This document shows positions 61,042 to 64,000 of a DNA stretch of 64,000 nucleotides, piece by piece. The notes below the pieces were generated by a model. The model saw nothing but the letters and a program-made list of their open reading frames with translations. It made no database searches and had not been told where the DNA came from. The translations under genes were made by a program, and so were the position numbers. Positions within the stretch are counted from its first letter, which is position 1; each line of letters starts with the position of its first letter. The stretch covers positions 1 through 64,000 of the forward strand of contig JAIMAY010000011.1 in the NCBI GenBank assembly GCA_023511725.1, in the 5' to 3' direction. This stretch comes from Alicyclobacillus sp. Lineage in GTDB: Bacteria > Bacillota > Bacilli > Alicyclobacillales > Alicyclobacillaceae.

Positions 61042-62101
61042 CGGCGTCGCCTCCCTTGCGGATCCTCTCGAGATGTTCAAGAAATGCCTGCGCGTCGGAC
61101 GATTCGAGCATACGGGTGAAAGCTGCGTCGTCTCCCCCGATTTCTGTCCACAGGCGGCGGATGTCCTCCGGCGGTTCGGCGCGGGCCACGTGCTCCGCGC
61201 CCGTGACGGGATGTTTCCAGGCCAGCATCGCCGCATGAAGTGCTTGTCGCTGGATGGCGGAGCGCACCCATGCCTCTGCCGCCACGGCATCCACGGTGAC
61301 GGGCAGGGGCACGCGACTGTAGCCCCCGCCATACACGCGCTCGCCCACCAGAGGTTTGCCGATACTGGCCATATGCAGTCTGATCTGGTGCGTGCGACCG
61401 GTTTCGAGGACAAGCTGAACCCATTCGATGGCTACGTCGCCCTTGACAGGTTGGCGCGCCAAAATGCGGTAGTGTGTGACGGCGCGCTGACCATCGTCGG
61501 ACACCACGCGGCGCGAGGGATGGGCCGGATCGACCGCGATGGGGAGGTCAATGCATTCCCACGGCGATGGTCCATCCAGCGGCCGGCTGTCCCCTGACCA
61601 GACCCACGCCCAATACACGCGATGCAGATGGCCATGCTGCAATGCGAGGTCAAACAGATGATGCGCGTGGGCGTGCTTCGCGAACATGATGAGGCCCGAG
61701 GTATCTCGGTCGAGTCTATGGACCGAATGCGGTGTGAAGCCTTCGCCGAGATAGTACCGCACACCGGCGAGCAGGGATCCCTGCTTCTCCTTGGATGATG
61801 GGTGCGTGAGAACCCGCGCGGGCTTGTTAATGACGAGGATCTCGTCGTCCTCATAACGGATGTCCAGGTCCATCGGTTCCGGTTCGACATAGGACACCTC
61901 GTCGGGCAGGCGGACAGAGATCTGATCTCCAGTCTCGACCGGATCCTTTAACCGCGCCGGTTTGCCGTTCTTGAGTACACCGCCTGTCTGAATGAGTTGC
62001 CGAATCAGCCGTTGCGATGCTCTCAACTCGGTCTGAAGTACGGATCGCAGTGGCTTTCCCGCATCTTCTGCGGCAATGGTGAGTTCATACTCCAAGCGCA
62101 T
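61028..62101 (-). CDS. RluA/RluD-family pseudouridine synthase
   Basis: It isomerises uridine in rRNA or tRNA. The 357-residue protein has an S4-like N-terminal region (LRSVLQTELRASQRLIRQLIQTGGVLKNG). The core has VINKPARVLTHPS and the catalytic Asp in VHRLDRDTSGLIMFAK, with VLETGRTHQIRLHMASIGKPLVGERVYGG. The C-terminal 100 residues extend beyond typical RluD. Exact target is unknown. ATG at 62101; the Shine-Dalgarno GGGGATGG is close. Confidence 0.88.
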   Translation of the reverse strand: MRLEYELTIAAEDAGKPLRSVLQTELRASQRLIRQLIQTGGVLKNGKPARLKDPVETGDQISVRLPDEVSYVEPEPMDLDIRYEDDEILVINKPARVLTHPSSKEKQGSLLAGVRYYLGEGFTPHSVHRLDRDTSGLIMFAKHAHAHHLFDLALQHGHLHRVYWAWVWSGDSRPLDGPSPWECIDLPIAVDPAHPSRRVVSDDGQRAVTHYRILARQPVKGDVAIEWVQLVLETGRTHQIRLHMASIGKPLVGERVYGGGYSRVPLPVTVDAVAAEAWVRSAIQRQALHAAMLAWKHPVTGAEHVARAEPPEDIRRLWTEIGGDDAAFTRMLESSDAQAFLEHLERIRKGGDAVDKR

Positions 62102-62182
62102 CCATCCCCATGACGTACAAGCGTTCCAAGTCCACCTTCGATTATAGCGGTTACAGTCGTGGAAGCCGAAGATGAAGGGCAC

Positions 62183-62211
62183 TTGCATCAAGCTGCATTG
62201 GGGCATATAAT
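62183..62211 (+). promoter_or_regulatory. Promoter of tRNA-Gly
   Basis: TTGCAT (62183-62188), exactly 17 nt, then TATAAT (62206-62211), 27 nt before the mature tRNA 5' end. Confidence 0.75.
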
Positions 62212-62238
62212 GGACAGTGTCCAAGCCATCCGATGCAT

Positions 62239-62314
62239 GCGGACGTAGTTCAATTGGCAGAGCGTCAGCTTCCCAAGCTGAATGTTGCGGGTTCGAGTCC
62301 CGTCGTCCGCTCCA
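62239..62314 (+). tRNA. tRNA-Gly (anticodon CCC)
   Basis: A complete cloverleaf of 76 nt. Acceptor arms GCGGACG and CGTCCGC pair fully. The D-loop carries TTGGCAGAG. The anticodon stem TCAGC/GCTGA encloses TTCCCAA, giving anticodon CCC. The T-arm has GGTTCGAGTCC. The discriminator T is followed by an encoded CCA. A long hairpin terminator follows within 10 nt. The integrase gene begins 180 bp downstream, so the tRNA 3' end is a likely attachment site. Confidence 0.95.
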
Positions 62315-62323
62315 AGATGAAGG

Positions 62324-62392
62324 GGTATACCGCGCAGATGCCATATCCCGCAAGGGATTATCGAATTGGCATCTGAGGGGTATACCTTTTTT
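62324..62392 (+). terminator. Long nested hairpin terminator after tRNA-Gly
   Basis: Three nested arm pairs: GGTATACC (62324) with GGTATACC (62379-62386), AGATGCCA with TGGCATCT, and ATCCC with GGGAT. TTTTTT (62387-62392) follows. This is a strong terminator for the tRNA transcript. Confidence 0.9.
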
Positions 62393-62494
62393 GGTGCCCT
62401 CCCGCGCCGAAATGGCGAGGTTCAGCCTCCTTTGACACGAGTGTCAGCCTCCTCGTTGGTGCCGTTAAGAACACCGATTCGGGAGGTTGTTTCT
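62393..62494. other. Region upstream of the integrase with short repeats
   Basis: The words TCAGCCTCCT occur twice around a TGACAC-GA-GTGTCA dyad (about 62443-62456), and GGTGCC occurs twice. Such sites are common near attachment regions as recombinase or excisionase sites. No function is proven. Confidence 0.35.
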
Positions 62495-63595
62495 GTGTCG
62501 TATGCCACGGAATTAGCTCAAATCCTCTCCTCTGTCACGAAATCGTCACAAACCCCGATTCGTACTGTCGAGGACGGCATTTGTGCGTACGTCATTAACT
62601 ACGCTCGTCGTGGCTGTTCCATGCGGACCATAAGAAATGCCTATGTCGATTTGAAACGGTTCGCCGAAGATGTCGCGTACCATGAGAACGCAGGCCGTCC
62701 GGTATTGGTCACGGATGTCACACGTCATGTCATTGAGGCGCACTTGTCACGTCTCGCTATTGGCCAAGAAATTAAGTGTACACGAAAGCCAAGTCCTCAT
62801 ACAGTGGAGCGCCGCCGACGAGTCGTGAAGGCATTTATGCGTTGGCTTTATAGCGAGGAATACATCCCAACGGACCCGACGAAAAAGCTTTCGTCAGTGC
62901 CCCTTCGTGAACGCTTCCCGAGTGTCTGGACGCTAGATGACGTGGACCGTTTCTTACATACGTTTGATACCACCAGCATCTTGGGACATCGCGACTATGT
63001 GATTGCCGTACTTGCACTGAGCAGTGGGCTGCGTGCGGGCGAGTTGGCTCACCTGCGGCCCATTGATGTCGATTTAAAATCCAGAACGCTAAAAGTGAGT
63101 GACAAAGGCAAGACTGGCGCGAGGACTGCCGTGATGACGATTGACGCAGTAAAAGAATTGTCCCGTTGGCTACGCAGGCGACAGCGTGAGCTCAACCTCC
63201 CTGACGATGCTCCCCTCTTCCCCCGCATTGGTTCCAACGGGAACATGGTATGGGTAAATCATTTGGAGCCGATGCGGGCTTCGTCCATCAGTTACATTAT
63301 CGCTAAACATGCCGAGCAGGCCGGGATTCGTAATGCGAAGAAAGGTGCACATGCCCTTCGTCATACGGCTGCTACATTCCTAGCACAGAATGGAGCGTCA
63401 GCATTTGACATACAGCGATTCCTAGGACATTCGAGTATTGAGATGTCTCAACGGTATGTCACGATGTCAAACGAAACGGTTCAACGGAGAGTAGAAAAGG
63501 CCGGGGTTTTGGCGCAGTTAGAGAGGATTAGAAGAGAAAGAGTTGATTCAAACCAAACGGAAGTCCAACTGAAGAACATCCTTAGAAGCCGTTAA
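62495..63595 (+). CDS. Tyrosine recombinase/integrase
   Basis: A 366-residue phage-type integrase. The N-terminal SAM-like domain (about 15-110, CAYVINYARRGCSMRTIRNAYVDLKRF) binds core sites. The catalytic domain has Arg in LSSGLRAGELAHL, Lys in SDKGKTGARTAVM, HALRHTAA (HxxR), LGHSSIEMSQRY with the His and the nucleophilic Tyr. GTG at 62495 has GGGAGG 8 nt upstream. Codon use is more AT-rich than in neighbours, as expected for a transferred gene. It is oriented away from the tRNA. Confidence 0.92.
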   Translation: MSYATELAQILSSVTKSSQTPIRTVEDGICAYVINYARRGCSMRTIRNAYVDLKRFAEDVAYHENAGRPVLVTDVTRHVIEAHLSRLAIGQEIKCTRKPSPHTVERRRRVVKAFMRWLYSEEYIPTDPTKKLSSVPLRERFPSVWTLDDVDRFLHTFDTTSILGHRDYVIAVLALSSGLRAGELAHLRPIDVDLKSRTLKVSDKGKTGARTAVMTIDAVKELSRWLRRRQRELNLPDDAPLFPRIGSNGNMVWVNHLEPMRASSISYIIAKHAEQAGIRNAKKGAHALRHTAATFLAQNGASAFDIQRFLGHSSIEMSQRYVTMSNETVQRRVEKAGVLAQLERIRRERVDSNQTEVQLKNILRSR

Positions 63596-63734
63596 AGAGC
63601 GAACGAAATGTTGACTCGGCCCCAAAAAGGTGGCCGAGTCGATCAACATTAGAAATTGACAGCTTTGTCAGTACGAGAACACTGGAGGTTTTGCAGACCT
63701 TACAGTTGCGTTTTCGGCGTGTTTTCGAGTGTTA
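63596..63734. other. Intergenic region after the integrase with a long inverted repeat
   Basis: A long inverted repeat (63608-63650) has arms AATGTTGA + CTCGGCC and GGCCGAG + TCAACATT. It lies 12 nt after the integrase stop. It has no T-tract and may be a terminator or an attachment-related structure. Confidence 0.5.
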
Positions 63735-63772
63735 CCGCGTCCCCAAAAACCTTGATGGGACGCGGATTTTTT
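63735..63772 (+). terminator. Rho-independent terminator
   Basis: CCGCGTCCC (63735-63743) pairs with GGGACGCGG (63757-63765) and is followed by ATTTTTT. It terminates plus-strand transcription, probably of the integrase. Confidence 0.85.
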
Positions 63773-64000
63773 ATGTTTGAGTGTTACGCTGTACAACCGT
63801 GATACACAACGTATTTCAGGTTTTGATGCGCAAATTGATGCGCAGAAAACCGACTGCGCACGTAATTTGGTCGCCGAAGAACTGTGCTAGACACAGTAGA
63901 TGCGTCTTAATATGGCGTAATACCTATAGAAGACAAATACCCGATTGAGTCGTTCCAACGGGTTCGTCGAACAAATCTGTCGCCAATGCTCTCGCGGAGA
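63773..64000. other. No gene recognised at the right edge
   Basis: A moderately AT-rich stretch without a convincing start signal or recognisable frame. It belongs to the integrative element. A repeated GATGCGCA word occurs (about 63823-63830 and 63836-63843). Confidence 0.4.

Larger units (their letters stand above)
62315..64000. mobile_element. Start of an integrative element next to tRNA-Gly
   Basis: Downstream of the tRNA the DNA becomes visibly lower in GC and carries a tyrosine recombinase. The rest of the element lies beyond the right edge, so the second attachment repeat cannot be checked. Whether the tRNA 3' sequence is the actual attachment core is inference. Confidence 0.55.

Overview
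The window is GC-rich chromosomal DNA from a spore-forming member of the Bacillales, most likely from the Alicyclobacillus/Kyrpidia part of the order. The evidence is gene order and gene content read directly from translations. There are Bacillus-type neighbourhoods (ypmA-tseB-asnS-dnaD; birA-cca-bshA-mgsA-dapB-ypjD; ypiB-ypiF-qcrB-qcrC; aroB-aroH next to trp genes) and sporulation markers (ylbJ, a YjcZ-like small protein). There are also traits common in thermophilic or acidophilic relatives: a bacterial XPB helicase and an R2-like ligand-binding oxidase. No database search was possible. All names rest on recognisable motifs, lengths and context.

Layout. 1-818 is the end of a Tn7-like transposon, with five TnsB-type repeats and a TGT/ACA terminus, that runs off the left edge. 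958-3757 holds small and redox genes (DUF4031, a short FAD protein, namA, two tiny ORFs). 3845-7550 is an operon of R2lox, aldehyde dehydrogenase and iron alcohol dehydrogenase. 7761-15320 covers carbohydrate and cell-wall genes (a GT4 and six-hairpin pair, an NlpC/P60 hydrolase, murF, ddl). 15408-21164 is the dnaD-asnS-tseB-ypmA-surE block, with an unusual compact FtsH-like protease and a single-pass partner inserted. 21494-24674 is methylthioadenosine salvage (mtaD, mtnA, mtnP). 24738-30391 is DNA repair: split LigD polymerase and ligase, Ku, and DinG.

30432-37013 is the birA-cca-bshA-mgsA-dapB block. 37151-41483 holds membrane proteins (YlbJ, UppP, YkvI, YitT). 41599-44684 encodes cytochrome b6/c of the menaquinol:cytochrome c reductase with ypiF and ypiB, but no Rieske gene. 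44882-47895 is an XPB helicase pair. 48266-57828 is the aromatic supraoperon: trpDCFBA-aroF-tyrA preceded by aroCBH. The trp leader carries ten GAG-type triplets on an exact 5-nt period, which looks like a TRAP (MtrB) binding site, and trpE is absent from its usual place. 57918-62101 holds three tandem M42 peptidase genes, one apparently without catalytic residues, and a pseudouridine synthase. 62239-64000 is tRNA-Gly followed by a tyrosine recombinase and lower-GC DNA, the start of an integrated element.

Most genes are on the minus strand in tightly coupled operons, often with 4-nt overlaps. Starts were chosen by Shine-Dalgarno sequence and family N-terminus, so several are GTG or TTG. The most noteworthy items are the TRAP-type trp leader, the R2lox-ALDH-ADH operon, the FtsH-like protease with its membrane partner, the degenerate M42 paralogue, the missing qcrA and trpE, and the Tn7-like end.
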